Part shown: piece after piece, positions 26,374 through 34,115 of the stretch
Layout: every line of letters begins with the position of its first letter
How positions within the stretch are numbered: the stretch's first letter is position 1
Program-made: the position numbers and the translations under genes
Notes under the pieces: model-generated
The model's input: only the letters and a program-made list of their open reading frames with translations
What the model was told of the DNA's origin: nothing
Databases searched by the model: none
Assembly: GCA_020635535.1 (NCBI GenBank)
Contig: JACJZP010000001.1
Location: 124,001 to 188,000 of the forward strand
Length of the DNA: 64,000 nucleotides
DNA from: Flavobacteriales bacterium
GTDB taxonomy: Bacteria > Bacteroidota > Bacteroidia > UBA10329
Direction of reading: 5' to 3'

Positions 26374-26943
26374 ATGCAATTGAATTTCAAAGAAATCGTC
26401 ACTGCCACTATGATTCTGTTTGCCGTGATTGACATCATCGGCAGCATTCCCGTGATCATCAGTTTGCGCCAAAAAGCTGGACATCTCCGTTCTGGATTGG
26501 CGAGCGTTGTGGCTCTGGTACTTATGATTTTGTTCCTGTTTCTTGGTGAAAGCATTCTCAGTCTGATCGGAATTACCGTAAGCGACTTCGCTATAGCAGG
26601 TTCGCTGGTCATCTTTTTCATCGCGTTGGAAATGATCTTGGGCATTCAACTTTACAAGGAAGACGAAAGTCCTTCAACCGCATCCGTGGTACCATTGGCG
26701 TTTCCGTTGATTGCTGGTGCTGGAACGCTGACCACGCTTCTTTCGCTGCGCGCAGAATATCAGGTCATCAACATTCTGGTGGCAATTGTTGTGAACGTGG
26801 CACTCGTTTACCTCGTTCTCAAAACAACTCAGCGCATTGAGCGTTTCTTAGGCAAAGGAGGAATCAGTGTCCTTCGAAAAGTGTTCGGAATTGTACTTCT
26901 CGCAATCGCGGTAAAACTCTTCCGAACCAACCTTGGAATTTGA
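26374..26943 (+). CDS. MarC family integral membrane protein
   Basis: A 189-residue membrane protein with six hydrophobic segments, resembling MarC (UPF0056): FAVIDIIGSIPVIISL near the N-terminus and the PLAFPLIAGAGTLTTLLSL block in the middle. The name comes from the E. coli mar locus, but no transport activity is established. The start at 26374 is chosen because a full promoter lies at 26320-26349, inside the longer open frame. Confidence 0.88.
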   Translation: MQLNFKEIVTATMILFAVIDIIGSIPVIISLRQKAGHLRSGLASVVALVLMILFLFLGESILSLIGITVSDFAIAGSLVIFFIALEMILGIQLYKEDESPSTASVVPLAFPLIAGAGTLTTLLSLRAEYQVINILVAIVVNVALVYLVLKTTQRIERFLGKGGISVLRKVFGIVLLAIAVKLFRTNLGI

Positions 26944-26949
26944 GTTTTG

Positions 26950-26957
26950 TAATTTTG
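26950..26957 (+). promoter_or_regulatory. -7 element of the small Cys-rich gene
   Basis: TAATTTTG is an exact TAnnTTTG match 4 bases before the GTG start at 26962. If used, the mRNA would be leaderless. Confidence 0.5.
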
Positions 26958-26961
26958 TAGC

Positions 26962-27366
26962 GTGAACGCCCTGAAAGCCATAATGAGTTCCCTGCTAGCC
27001 GTCTTCATCCTGATGAGCAGCATGGGCTTTTATGTCAATCACATGGTGTGCCGCATCAGTGGCGAACACAAATTGGCTATCAACACACAGGTTTCTTCCT
27101 GTTCGGATGATTGCTCTTCCGATGCTACCAACGAAGTAAAACGTTCCTGCTGCGATTACGATAGCTTCTATTTCAAGGAAGATGTTCCCGCAGCGTCATC
27201 GGAAAACAAGGTCAAACAGACTTTTTCCGCATTTAAATATATTCCGCTTCGCGAGGTTTTTGCGCAAGTAAAATGTGCTGAAAGTTGCTGTTTCCATTTG
27301 GTGGAACAGCCCGATATTCTGCCGTCTGTGGAGCGGCATATTCTACTCGAAACGTACCTTATCTGA
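26962..27366 (+). CDS. small Cys-rich exported protein (HYC_CC_PP-like)
   Basis: A 134-residue protein with an N-terminal membrane or signal segment (ALKAIMSSLLAVFILMSSMG). It contains a His/Cys pattern: VNHMVC, then SCSDDCSSD, SCCDYDS and a later CAESCC. This resembles the small HYC_CC_PP proteins found before TonB receptors and HMA proteins in Bacteroidota. The eight or so Cys suggest metal binding. The start is GTG with a -7 element 4 bases ahead. It leads the apparent metal cluster (TonB receptor, HMA protein). The family call is moderate. Confidence 0.72.
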   Translation: MNALKAIMSSLLAVFILMSSMGFYVNHMVCRISGEHKLAINTQVSSCSDDCSSDATNEVKRSCCDYDSFYFKEDVPAASSENKVKQTFSAFKYIPLREVFAQVKCAESCCFHLVEQPDILPSVERHILLETYLI

Positions 27367-27370
27367 TACC

Positions 27371-27424
27371 CAGTTTTGATGGCTCCATGTACTTGGAGCA
27401 TGAATTAATCGTTCATCAAAACTG
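27371..27424 (+). promoter_or_regulatory. structured leader before the TonB receptor
   Basis: A perfect 11-bp inverted repeat, CAGTTTTGATG (27371-27381) and CATCAAAACTG (27414-27424), encloses a second hairpin GCTCCA/TGGAGC (27382-27387/27394-27399) and a 14-base single-stranded bulge. It begins 4 bases after the stop of the upstream gene and ends 5 bases before the receptor ATG. It could be a cis-acting RNA control element or a site for an mRNA-binding regulator. There is no T run, so it is not an ordinary terminator. Confidence 0.6.
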
Positions 27425-27429
27425 AAATC

Positions 27430-29637
27430 ATGAAAAAACTTTTTCTGCTTGCAATGCTGCAAGCAATCATCATACTTAACGTCCGTGGGCAATCCCTGCA
27501 CGGACACGTCCACGAAGAGGGCGAAAACGGACACGTTCCGCTGATCGGTGCCAGCGTTTTTTGGCTTGGAACAACCATCGGCACGGCAACGGATGCCAAC
27601 GGGGAATTTGAGTTAAACGCGCCTGAAACACTTCCCGCTAAACTGGTGGTGAGTTTCGTTGGTTATCAATCCGATACCATCCTAGTTAAAAGCATCAAGA
27701 AGGAGATTGAGGTAAATCTTCAGAAGTCAATTGAACTCGATGCGGTGACGGTAACCGAACGGCAACAGGGCAGTAGTTTCAAGCTGCTGGATCCTGTAAT
27801 AGCCGAAAACATCAGCAGCATGGAGCTGACCAAAGCCGCGTGCTGTAATCTGAGCGAAAGCTTCGAAACAAATGCTTCGGTGGATGTGGTTTTTACCGAT
27901 GCCGTATCTGGAGCCAAGAAAATCCAGATGCTTGGATTGGATGGCATTTACACACAGATTCAGGCCGAGAATGTGCCGCTGATCCGTGGCCTTTCATCCA
28001 ACTACGGAATGGGTTTCGTGCCTGGAACATGGATCGAGAGCATCCAGATCATCAAAGGTCCCGGCTCGGTGGCAAACGGCTACGAAAGCATGGTCGGACA
28101 GATCAATCTCGAATATTTCAAACCCGATCAGGCCGAAAAACTGTTTGTAAACGTGTACGGAAACACGGGTGGGCGAATTGAAGCGAACATCCAATCGGGC
28201 TACGTTTTCAACGAGAAAGTGGGCATGAACATCAATGCGCATGCTAGCACCGTTCTCCGCGAAAACGACATGAACAAGGACGGTTTTCTTGACATTCCGC
28301 GTTCGCAGCAATACAACGTTTTTAACCGCTGGCGATTTACTGGCAAGAAGCTGATGGGACAGATTGTGTTGCACGGCCTGTACGACAACAAGATCGGTGG
28401 GCAGGTCGGCTTCCGCCCGAATGAGGGAATTGCCATCAACGGCCCATACGGAATTGATATCACCAACCGGTTAGCGAATGTGTTCACAAAAACGGGTTAT
28501 GTGTTTGATGACAGCGACATGAGTTTGGCGCTGATCACCAATTGGCGTTACCATGACCAGCATTCATATTTCGGGCTGAAAACCTACGATGGCGTGCAGA
28601 AAAGTGTCAACTCAAACTTGATCTGGATGCGCGGTTGGAACGAGGACAAGCACCAGCTCAAAGCGGGTGTTTCGTTCAACTACGACAACTTTGATCAAGC
28701 GTACAACGACAGCGCGTTTGCCCGGGAAGAGTTGGTTCCTGGAGCGTTTGCCGAATACACGTTCAAGATTGACATGAAGTTTTCTGCTGTGGCTGGTTTC
28801 CGTGCCGATTATAACAGCTATTTCGGATGGTTTTACACACCACGATTACACTTGAAGTACAACCCGACCGAGAACACGGTTCTCCGTTTGACGGGTGGCC
28901 GAGGTTATCGCGCTTCAAACGTTTTCGCGGAAAGCAGTTCGCTTATGGCGAGTTCGCGGCAAGTGAATGTGTTGGAGAAACTCAATGCTGAAGTTTCTTG
29001 GAACTACGGAGTGAGTGCATCGCACCAATTCAAAGTCTTCGGCAGAAATGCTTCCGTTTACGCTAGTTATTACCGAACCGATTTTGAAAATCAGGTCATT
29101 ATTGACCTCGATGCGGATGCGCAAACAGCGAACGTTTACAACCTGAAAGGCCGTTCATATTCTAACGCGGTTCAGGCAGATATCACGTACGAACCTGTTA
29201 AGCGGTTTGAAGTGAAAGTAGCTTACAAATGGAATGATGTATGGACGACTACCAACGGCCGATTGCAGCGAAGAATGTTGACCAAGCAACACAAGTTCCT
29301 GACCACGTTGAGCTACGCCACCAATTTCAACAAGTGGCAGTTCGACCTGACTGCCAATGTGAACGGACCATCGCGGATTCCATCCACAGAAACAAACCCC
29401 GTTGCATACAGATTGGAAACCGAATCGCCTTGGTTCTTCACCATGAATCTTCAGGTAACGAAGCGCTTCAAGTGGTTCGACCTGTATGTTGGAGCCGAAA
29501 ACCTGACCAATTTCCGTCAGAAAAATGCCATTATTGCAGCCAACGACCCGTACGGCCTGTTCTTTGATGCATCGTTGGTGTGGGGCTCGCAAATGGGCAT
29601 CAACCCGTATTTAGGATTACGATATAGGCTGAAGTAA
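27430..29637 (+). CDS. TonB-dependent outer membrane receptor
   Basis: A 735-residue outer-membrane receptor. Residues 1-20 are a signal peptide, 21-100 a carboxypeptidase-like regulatory domain (VPLIGASVFWLGTTIGTATD, NGEF, VSFVGYQSDTI), about 105-240 the plug (IQMLGLDGIYTQIQAENVPL, IQIIKGPGSVANGYESMVGQ), and the rest the beta-barrel ending GLRYRLK. The N-terminus is His-rich (LHGHVHEEGENGHV). Together with the upstream Cys-rich protein and the downstream HMA protein this points to metal uptake, perhaps copper; that is inference from context. Confidence 0.92.
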   Translation: MKKLFLLAMLQAIIILNVRGQSLHGHVHEEGENGHVPLIGASVFWLGTTIGTATDANGEFELNAPETLPAKLVVSFVGYQSDTILVKSIKKEIEVNLQKSIELDAVTVTERQQGSSFKLLDPVIAENISSMELTKAACCNLSESFETNASVDVVFTDAVSGAKKIQMLGLDGIYTQIQAENVPLIRGLSSNYGMGFVPGTWIESIQIIKGPGSVANGYESMVGQINLEYFKPDQAEKLFVNVYGNTGGRIEANIQSGYVFNEKVGMNINAHASTVLRENDMNKDGFLDIPRSQQYNVFNRWRFTGKKLMGQIVLHGLYDNKIGGQVGFRPNEGIAINGPYGIDITNRLANVFTKTGYVFDDSDMSLALITNWRYHDQHSYFGLKTYDGVQKSVNSNLIWMRGWNEDKHQLKAGVSFNYDNFDQAYNDSAFAREELVPGAFAEYTFKIDMKFSAVAGFRADYNSYFGWFYTPRLHLKYNPTENTVLRLTGGRGYRASNVFAESSSLMASSRQVNVLEKLNAEVSWNYGVSASHQFKVFGRNASVYASYYRTDFENQVIIDLDADAQTANVYNLKGRSYSNAVQADITYEPVKRFEVKVAYKWNDVWTTTNGRLQRRMLTKQHKFLTTLSYATNFNKWQFDLTANVNGPSRIPSTETNPVAYRLETESPWFFTMNLQVTKRFKWFDLYVGAENLTNFRQKNAIIAANDPYGLFFDASLVWGSQMGINPYLGLRYRLK

Positions 29638-29678
29638 AAAGAAAAACGAAGAAGGTAAAACGTGTCTCGGTCCAAACC

Positions 29679-29698
29679 TTGAACTTTAAACATTGAAC
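29679..29698. repeat. 20-bp dispersed motif, copy 2 (inverted)
   Basis: TTGAACTTTAAACATTGAAC is the exact reverse complement of the motif at 3875-3894. It sits in the 65-base gap between the TonB receptor and the HMA gene, 4 bases before the HMA ATG. Confidence 0.6.
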
Positions 29699-29702
29699 TA
29701 AA

Positions 29703-30035
29703 ATGAGAACAGTAATTATGATATTGATCGCCACGCTTTCGTTGAATGTGGCTTTCGCACAGAAGACAATTGAAACGGTTGAGATAAAAACCTCCGCAGT
29801 TTGCGATATGTGCAAAGAGACGATCGAAAAGCAGCTTGCCTTCACCAAAGGTGTTACAGCTGCTGAGCTGAACGTGGAAACTGGAATCGTTACTGTCAGC
29901 TTCAAATCGAATAAGACCAACATTGAGGACATTCGAACCGCGATAAACGAAGTTGGCTACGATGCCGATGAAAGTCCGGCTGAAAAAGAAGCTTATGAAA
30001 AGCTTCATCATTGCTGCAAGAAAGACGCGCATTAG
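29703..30035 (+). CDS. exported heavy-metal-associated (HMA) domain protein
   Basis: A 110-residue protein with a signal peptide (TVIMILIATLSLNVAFAQ) and one HMA fold: VEIKTSAVCDMCKETIEKQL carries the CxxC metal site, and the strand pattern ends NEVGYDADES. A His/Cys-rich tail (KLHHCCKKDAH) could bind a second metal ion. Probably a periplasmic metal carrier working with the preceding TonB receptor. Confidence 0.9.
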   Translation: MRTVIMILIATLSLNVAFAQKTIETVEIKTSAVCDMCKETIEKQLAFTKGVTAAELNVETGIVTVSFKSNKTNIEDIRTAINEVGYDADESPAEKEAYEKLHHCCKKDAH

Positions 30036-30040
30036 AGCGT

Positions 30041-30048
30041 TACTTTTG
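30041..30048 (+). promoter_or_regulatory. -7 element of purN
   Basis: TACTTTTG is an exact TAnnTTTG match, 4 bases before the purN ATG (30053). It argues against the longer open frame starting at 30011 and implies a leaderless transcript. Confidence 0.55.
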
Positions 30049-30052
30049 CCGC

Positions 30053-30631
30053 ATGCAGCGCATTGCCATTTTCGCATCCGGCACAGGAACCAACACGGTT
30101 CGAATCATTGAATATTTCAAGGGACATTCCAGCATTGGGGTGTCCCTTGTTCTTTCCAATAAGGCCGATGCGCCAGTGCTGGAAAAAGCTAAGAATCTGG
30201 GAGTCGAATCAGTTGCATTCAATCGTGGTGAGTTTTACGATACCAATGATGTGGTGGATAAACTTCAGGCTGCAAACATCGATTTCGTGGTGTTGGCAGG
30301 CTTCCTTTGGAAAGTACCCGACAATCTGCTGAAGGCTTTCCCAGATCGCATCATCAACATTCATCCAGCGTTGCTGCCAAAGTTCGGTGGAAAGGGAATG
30401 TATGGCATGAATGTGCACCGCGCGGTGAAGGAATCAGGCGAAGCCGAAACGGGCATTTCCATCCATTTAGTGAACGAGGAATACGACAAGGGCCGCATGC
30501 TTTTTCAAGCACGTTGCAAAGTCTTAGAAAGTGATACGCCAGAGAGCATTGCAGCGAAGGTTCATGAGTTGGAATACACTAACTTTCCGAGAGAAATCGA
30601 ACTATTCGTAAAATCCAATGAAATCGCTTAG
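30053..30631 (+). CDS. purN: phosphoribosylglycinamide formyltransferase
   Basis: Transfers a formyl group from 10-formyl-THF to GAR in purine synthesis. The 192-residue protein has IAIFASGTGTNTVRI, the catalytic region INIHPALLPKFGGKGMYG with Asn-His, and GISIHLVNEEYDKGRML. The start at 30053 gives the usual beginning. It overlaps the next gene by 14 bases. Confidence 0.95.
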   Translation: MQRIAIFASGTGTNTVRIIEYFKGHSSIGVSLVLSNKADAPVLEKAKNLGVESVAFNRGEFYDTNDVVDKLQAANIDFVVLAGFLWKVPDNLLKAFPDRIINIHPALLPKFGGKGMYGMNVHRAVKESGEAETGISIHLVNEEYDKGRMLFQARCKVLESDTPESIAAKVHELEYTNFPREIELFVKSNEIA

Positions 30632-31241
30632 CGCAGTGTTGCTTGTATTGTTTCTTCCGTTTCACGGAGAGTGGGAATTGAAAAAAGATAAAAACGGCAT
30701 TAAACTCTACACTAAGCACGAAGAGGGCTACGCCATCAAGGCGGTTCGGGCAGAAACAACCTTTCATGCATCACTTGAAACGTGTGTAGCGGTGCTGCGC
30801 GATATAGACCATTTAGGAGAGCTTTTTCCTGATTGTAAGAAAGTGGAGAAAGTGAAACAGGATGCCAATTCGCAGATACATTATTTGCAGTTGAAAGCTC
30901 CGTGGCCAGTAACTGACCGCGATGGTGCATTCGGATTGAAGTACTCGTATAATGCATCGGAAAACATGGTAACCATTGAAGCCAAAATGGTTTCTGGAGA
31001 ATACCCGGAGCAAGATGGATTTGTTCGTTTGAACAAAGGCCAGGGCACTTGGAAGTTCAAGCGATTGGACGCCACGCACACACAACTCGAGTATTACTAT
31101 CTCGGTGATTCTGGCGGAAGCATTCCCGCTTGGGTTGCCAATACGGTGATTGAGGAAAGTCCGTTCCGCATGCTCAGCAACTTCCACAAACTGGTGAAGT
31201 TGGAACGCTATCAAGGCAAGAAGTTCAGCTTTATGCAATAG
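30618..31241 (+). CDS. START-domain lipid-binding protein
   Basis: A 207-residue protein with a short N-terminal hydrophobic segment (SLSAVLLVLFLPFHG) that may be a signal peptide. The rest matches a START/polyketide cyclase-like fold: WELKKDKNGIKLYTKHEEG, FHASLETCVAVLRDID, KAPWPVTDRDGAF and a C-terminal helix (WVANTVIEESPFRMLSNFHK). START domains bind a lipid in a cavity. It overlaps the purN end by 14 bases. Confidence 0.82.
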   Translation: MKSLSAVLLVLFLPFHGEWELKKDKNGIKLYTKHEEGYAIKAVRAETTFHASLETCVAVLRDIDHLGELFPDCKKVEKVKQDANSQIHYLQLKAPWPVTDRDGAFGLKYSYNASENMVTIEAKMVSGEYPEQDGFVRLNKGQGTWKFKRLDATHTQLEYYYLGDSGGSIPAWVANTVIEESPFRMLSNFHKLVKLERYQGKKFSFMQ

Positions 31242-31257
31242 AGTTTTCCTAAAAAAC

Positions 31258-31287
31258 TTGTCGGTTTAAAAAGTGTCCCTACATTTG
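31258..31287 (+). promoter_or_regulatory. promoter of the tetR gene
   Basis: TTG (31258-31260), 19 bases, then TACATTTG (31280-31287) is a full Bacteroidota promoter match. An operator palindrome follows at 31290-31303. Confidence 0.72.
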
Positions 31288-31289
31288 TA

Positions 31290-31303
31290 AGTGATTACTC
31301 ACT
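31290..31303. promoter_or_regulatory. TetR operator 1 (autoregulation)
   Basis: AGTGATTACTCACT (arms AGTGA and TCACT) sits between the promoter -7 element and the ATG at 31308, where a bound repressor would block its own transcription. It shares AGTGATTAnnCACT with the site at 31851-31864. Confidence 0.65.
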
Positions 31304-31307
31304 ATTA

Positions 31308-31829
31308 ATGACAGAGAAACAAGAGAATATTCTGAAAGCCGCCTTGAAGCTGTTTGCCACGCAAGGTTATGCTTCTACATCTACCAATAAGGTGGCCAAG
31401 GAAGCTGGCGTTTCTGAAGGATTGATTTTCCGTCATTTTGAGAGTAAAGAAGGATTGCTTGCAGCCATTTTGGAAATGGGCCACGAACTGATGAAGCAGA
31501 AGATGGCTGAGATTCTGATTACCAGCGACCCGAAGGAAATGCTTCGGAAATACATGGAATTGCCGTTCAAAATCGACCAATCTGAGTACGAAATGTGGCG
31601 ATTGATGTATGCATTGAAGTGGCAGACCAACGGTTATGACACCACCATTATGGAACCGATGAAACTGTTGCTTAAAAATGCATTCGAGAAGTTGGAATAT
31701 GAAAATCCCGATGCCGAAGTAGAACTTCTGTTAATGTTCCTGGACGGTGCGGCCACTTCCTTCCTTCTTCACGAACCGAACAACAAACAGGACATTTTGA
31801 ATTCACTTAAACTGAAATACAAACTCTAA
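31308..31829 (+). CDS. TetR/AcrR family regulator
   Basis: A 173-residue repressor. The N-terminal HTH is typical: ILKAALKLFATQGYASTSTN, VAKEAGVSEGLIFRHFESKE, GLLAAIL. The C-terminal ligand domain is family-variable, so the ligand is unknown. A palindrome at 31290-31303 just before the gene and a matching one at 31851-31864 before the next gene suggest that it represses both itself and the downstream operon. Confidence 0.93.
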   Translation: MTEKQENILKAALKLFATQGYASTSTNKVAKEAGVSEGLIFRHFESKEGLLAAILEMGHELMKQKMAEILITSDPKEMLRKYMELPFKIDQSEYEMWRLMYALKWQTNGYDTTIMEPMKLLLKNAFEKLEYENPDAEVELLLMFLDGAATSFLLHEPNNKQDILNSLKLKYKL

Positions 31830-31850
31830 AAAAATTTAACCATCATAGTG

Positions 31851-31864
31851 AGTGATTAAACACT
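31851..31864. promoter_or_regulatory. TetR operator 2 (downstream operon)
   Basis: AGTGATTAAACACT lies in a larger perfect palindrome, TGAGTG-N6-CACTCA (31849-31866). It matches operator 1 at 12 of 14 bases and lies 20 bases before the first gene of the operon. Confidence 0.65.
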
Positions 31865-31884
31865 CATTATCAAATCTTTAAATC

Positions 31885-32946
31885 ATGACAACAATCGATA
31901 GATCAAAACCCGTAATGGTAACTGGAGCAACTGGCTACGTGGCCGGTTGGTTGGTAAAAAAACTCCTTGAAGAAGGACTGACCGTTCATGCGGCCGTTCG
32001 CGACCCGAAGAACAAGACCAAATTGGCCCACCTGGATGAACTGGCCGCCAATTCTGCCGGCAGCATCAAATACTTTAAAGCTGATCTTCTTCAACCTGGC
32101 TCATATGCTGAAGCAATGGAAGGCTGCGAACTCATTTATCACACGGCTTCGCCCTACACCCTGACCGTGAACAATCCGCAGAAAGAGCTCATAGACCCTG
32201 CCTTGAAAGGAACGCAAAACGTTCTCTCACAGGCATCCGAAACCCCAAGCGTGAAGCGCGTGGTTGTAACCAGTTCCTGCGCTGCCATTTATACGGATGC
32301 CAGCGATTGCGAAAACGCTCCGAACGGTGTACTGACAGAAGACGTTTGGAACACGACCGCTTCGTTGAGTTATCAGCCTTACTCCTACTCCAAAACATTG
32401 GCGGAAAAGGAGGCTTGGAAAATGGCCGAAGCACAAGATCGATGGGACTTGGTTGTGGTGAATCCATGTGGCGTTTTTGGCCCCGCACTGAACGCTAAGG
32501 CTTCAACCTCAGAAAGCACCAACATTATGAAACAGATGGCGGACGGAACAATGAAAATGGGTGTTCCTAACATTGGCATTGGTGTGGTGGATGTGAGGGA
32601 TCTTGCTGAAGCTCACTTCCAAGCCGGCTATAAACCAGAGGCAAATGGCAGAAACATCATTGCGGGTCACAACACCAGTTTTTTGGAGATGGCGCAGATA
32701 CTTCACAGGAAATACGCGGATAAATATCGCGTGCCGGACAAGGCTTTGCCAAAGTGGTTGTTAACGTTGGTCGGACCGATAGTGAACAAGGCCATTACGC
32801 GGCCGTTCGTGAAGAAAAACGTGACCGTTGAGTGGAAAGCTGACAACTCAAAAAGTAAGCGCGAACTGGGAATTACCTATCGCCCGTTGGAGGAAACAAT
32901 GCTGGATGATTTTCAAGCGCTGATCAGCGCAGGTGTTATCAAATAA
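31885..32946 (+). CDS. NAD-dependent epimerase/dehydratase (dihydroflavonol reductase-like)
   Basis: A 353-residue extended-SDR oxidoreductase. VMVTGATGYVAGWLVKKLLE is the NAD(P) site, ELIYHTASPYTL the following strand, and YSYSKTLAEKEAW carries the catalytic YxxxK. VVNPCGVFGPAL matches the dihydroflavonol-4-reductase-like branch, whose bacterial members reduce aldehydes or ketones. It is the first gene of a probable five-gene operon under the TetR operator at 31851-31864. Substrate unknown. Confidence 0.88.
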   Translation: MTTIDRSKPVMVTGATGYVAGWLVKKLLEEGLTVHAAVRDPKNKTKLAHLDELAANSAGSIKYFKADLLQPGSYAEAMEGCELIYHTASPYTLTVNNPQKELIDPALKGTQNVLSQASETPSVKRVVVTSSCAAIYTDASDCENAPNGVLTEDVWNTTASLSYQPYSYSKTLAEKEAWKMAEAQDRWDLVVVNPCGVFGPALNAKASTSESTNIMKQMADGTMKMGVPNIGIGVVDVRDLAEAHFQAGYKPEANGRNIIAGHNTSFLEMAQILHRKYADKYRVPDKALPKWLLTLVGPIVNKAITRPFVKKNVTVEWKADNSKSKRELGITYRPLEETMLDDFQALISAGVIK

Positions 32947-32955
32947 AATATTGAG

Positions 32956-33447
32956 ATGAACCTGATCGACCACACCACTACTTGGGTAAATGGCGAAGTG
33001 CTTCAAGGCAAAATTATGCTTGGCCTAGGCATTCTGCTTCTCCTTGGCAGCATCGCGATTTTCAAAAGCGACCACGAATTACTGAAAGGTTCGCTCATTC
33101 CGCTGGCGCTGCTTACAGCTATGCTTTGTGGTTACGGAGGCTTCCAGATTTTCGGGCGGCCACCACACATTCAAGCTATTTCGGAAATTTATTCGCAAAA
33201 CCCAAAAGCGGCAATTGAGAAGGAAATTACCAAGGCCGAAAAAGATGACGGCATTTACGGAATGGCCAAAAAGGTTTGGATTGTTCTGTTGGTAATTGCC
33301 GCAATCGCTTCGCTGTTTATCGTATCCGATTTTTACAGAGGATTGACCTTAGGTTTTATGGTTCTGTTTCTCGCCATGCTTATCATCGACACCACGCTTC
33401 ATCATCGCCTTCAGGCATATCTCGAGGCTCTAAAACAACTCACATGA
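32956..33447 (+). CDS. membrane protein of unknown function
   Basis: A 163-residue protein with four or five hydrophobic segments (KIMLGLGILLLLGSIAIF, then LIPLALLTAMLCGYGGFQIF, and two near the C-terminus). I do not recognise a family. It follows the epimerase gene by 9 bases and overlaps the next gene by ATGA (33444-33447), so it belongs to the TetR-linked operon. Confidence 0.75.
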   Translation: MNLIDHTTTWVNGEVLQGKIMLGLGILLLLGSIAIFKSDHELLKGSLIPLALLTAMLCGYGGFQIFGRPPHIQAISEIYSQNPKAAIEKEITKAEKDDGIYGMAKKVWIVLLVIAAIASLFIVSDFYRGLTLGFMVLFLAMLIIDTTLHHRLQAYLEALKQLT

Positions 33448-34115
33448 AAGTCATCATCACAGGTTCCACCGGTATGATCGGAAAAGGCGTTCTGTTAGAA
33501 TGTCTTGACGATAATCGGGTTGAGGAAGTGCTTCTTGTCAACCGAAGTTCTCTCGCTATGGAGCATCCGAAATTGAAGGAAATTATACTGAAGGATTTCT
33601 CCAACCCAAGTTCTATTAAAGAAAATCTTAGAGGTTATGATGTGGTGTTTTTCTGTCTTGGTGTTTCCGCAGGCGGAATGAACGAGGAAGACTACACCAA
33701 GATCACGTACGATTACACCATCAACTTCGCAAAAGCATACAAGGAGGTCAATCCCGAAGGTTCATTCTTCTATGTTTCCGGAGTAGGAACAGACAGCTCT
33801 GAAAAAGGAAGGATGATGTGGGCACGAGTTAAAGGCAAGACCGAAAACGACCTGATGAAAATGGGGTTCAACAATGCACTGATGTTCCGGCCTGGAGCAA
33901 TCCGTCCGATGAGAGGAATAAAATCGAGGACAAAAGCATACCAACGGGTTTACAACATCATCAACCCATTTTGGGGTTTCTTTGAATGGATAATGGGTGG
34001 TAGTTTGACGAATACAACTACCATTGGCCGTGCGATGATAAATGGTATTGTGAAAAACGCAGGAACTATGGTTCTGGAACCTAAGGCAATCAACAAATTA
34101 TCGAAAGCAGAATGA
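33444..34115 (+). CDS. NAD(P)-binding oxidoreductase (YbjT-like)
   Basis: A 223-residue atypical SDR/NmrA-like protein. KVIITGSTGMIGKGVLLECL is the dinucleotide site, VVFFCLGVSAGG the following strand, and NALMFRPGAIRPM occurs near the C-terminal half. The start at 33444 is chosen because it gives the family beginning and an ATGA overlap with the upstream gene; the frame is open further upstream only within that gene. It overlaps the next gene by ATGA (34112-34115). Confidence 0.85.
   Translation: MKVIITGSTGMIGKGVLLECLDDNRVEEVLLVNRSSLAMEHPKLKEIILKDFSNPSSIKENLRGYDVVFFCLGVSAGGMNEEDYTKITYDYTINFAKAYKEVNPEGSFFYVSGVGTDSSEKGRMMWARVKGKTENDLMKMGFNNALMFRPGAIRPMRGIKSRTKAYQRVYNIINPFWGFFEWIMGGSLTNTTTIGRAMINGIVKNAGTMVLEPKAINKLSKAE

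Noticed and set aside
29517..30077. 186-residue minus-strand frame
   Set aside because: Covers the HMA gene, which has a clear signal peptide and CxxC site on the plus strand.
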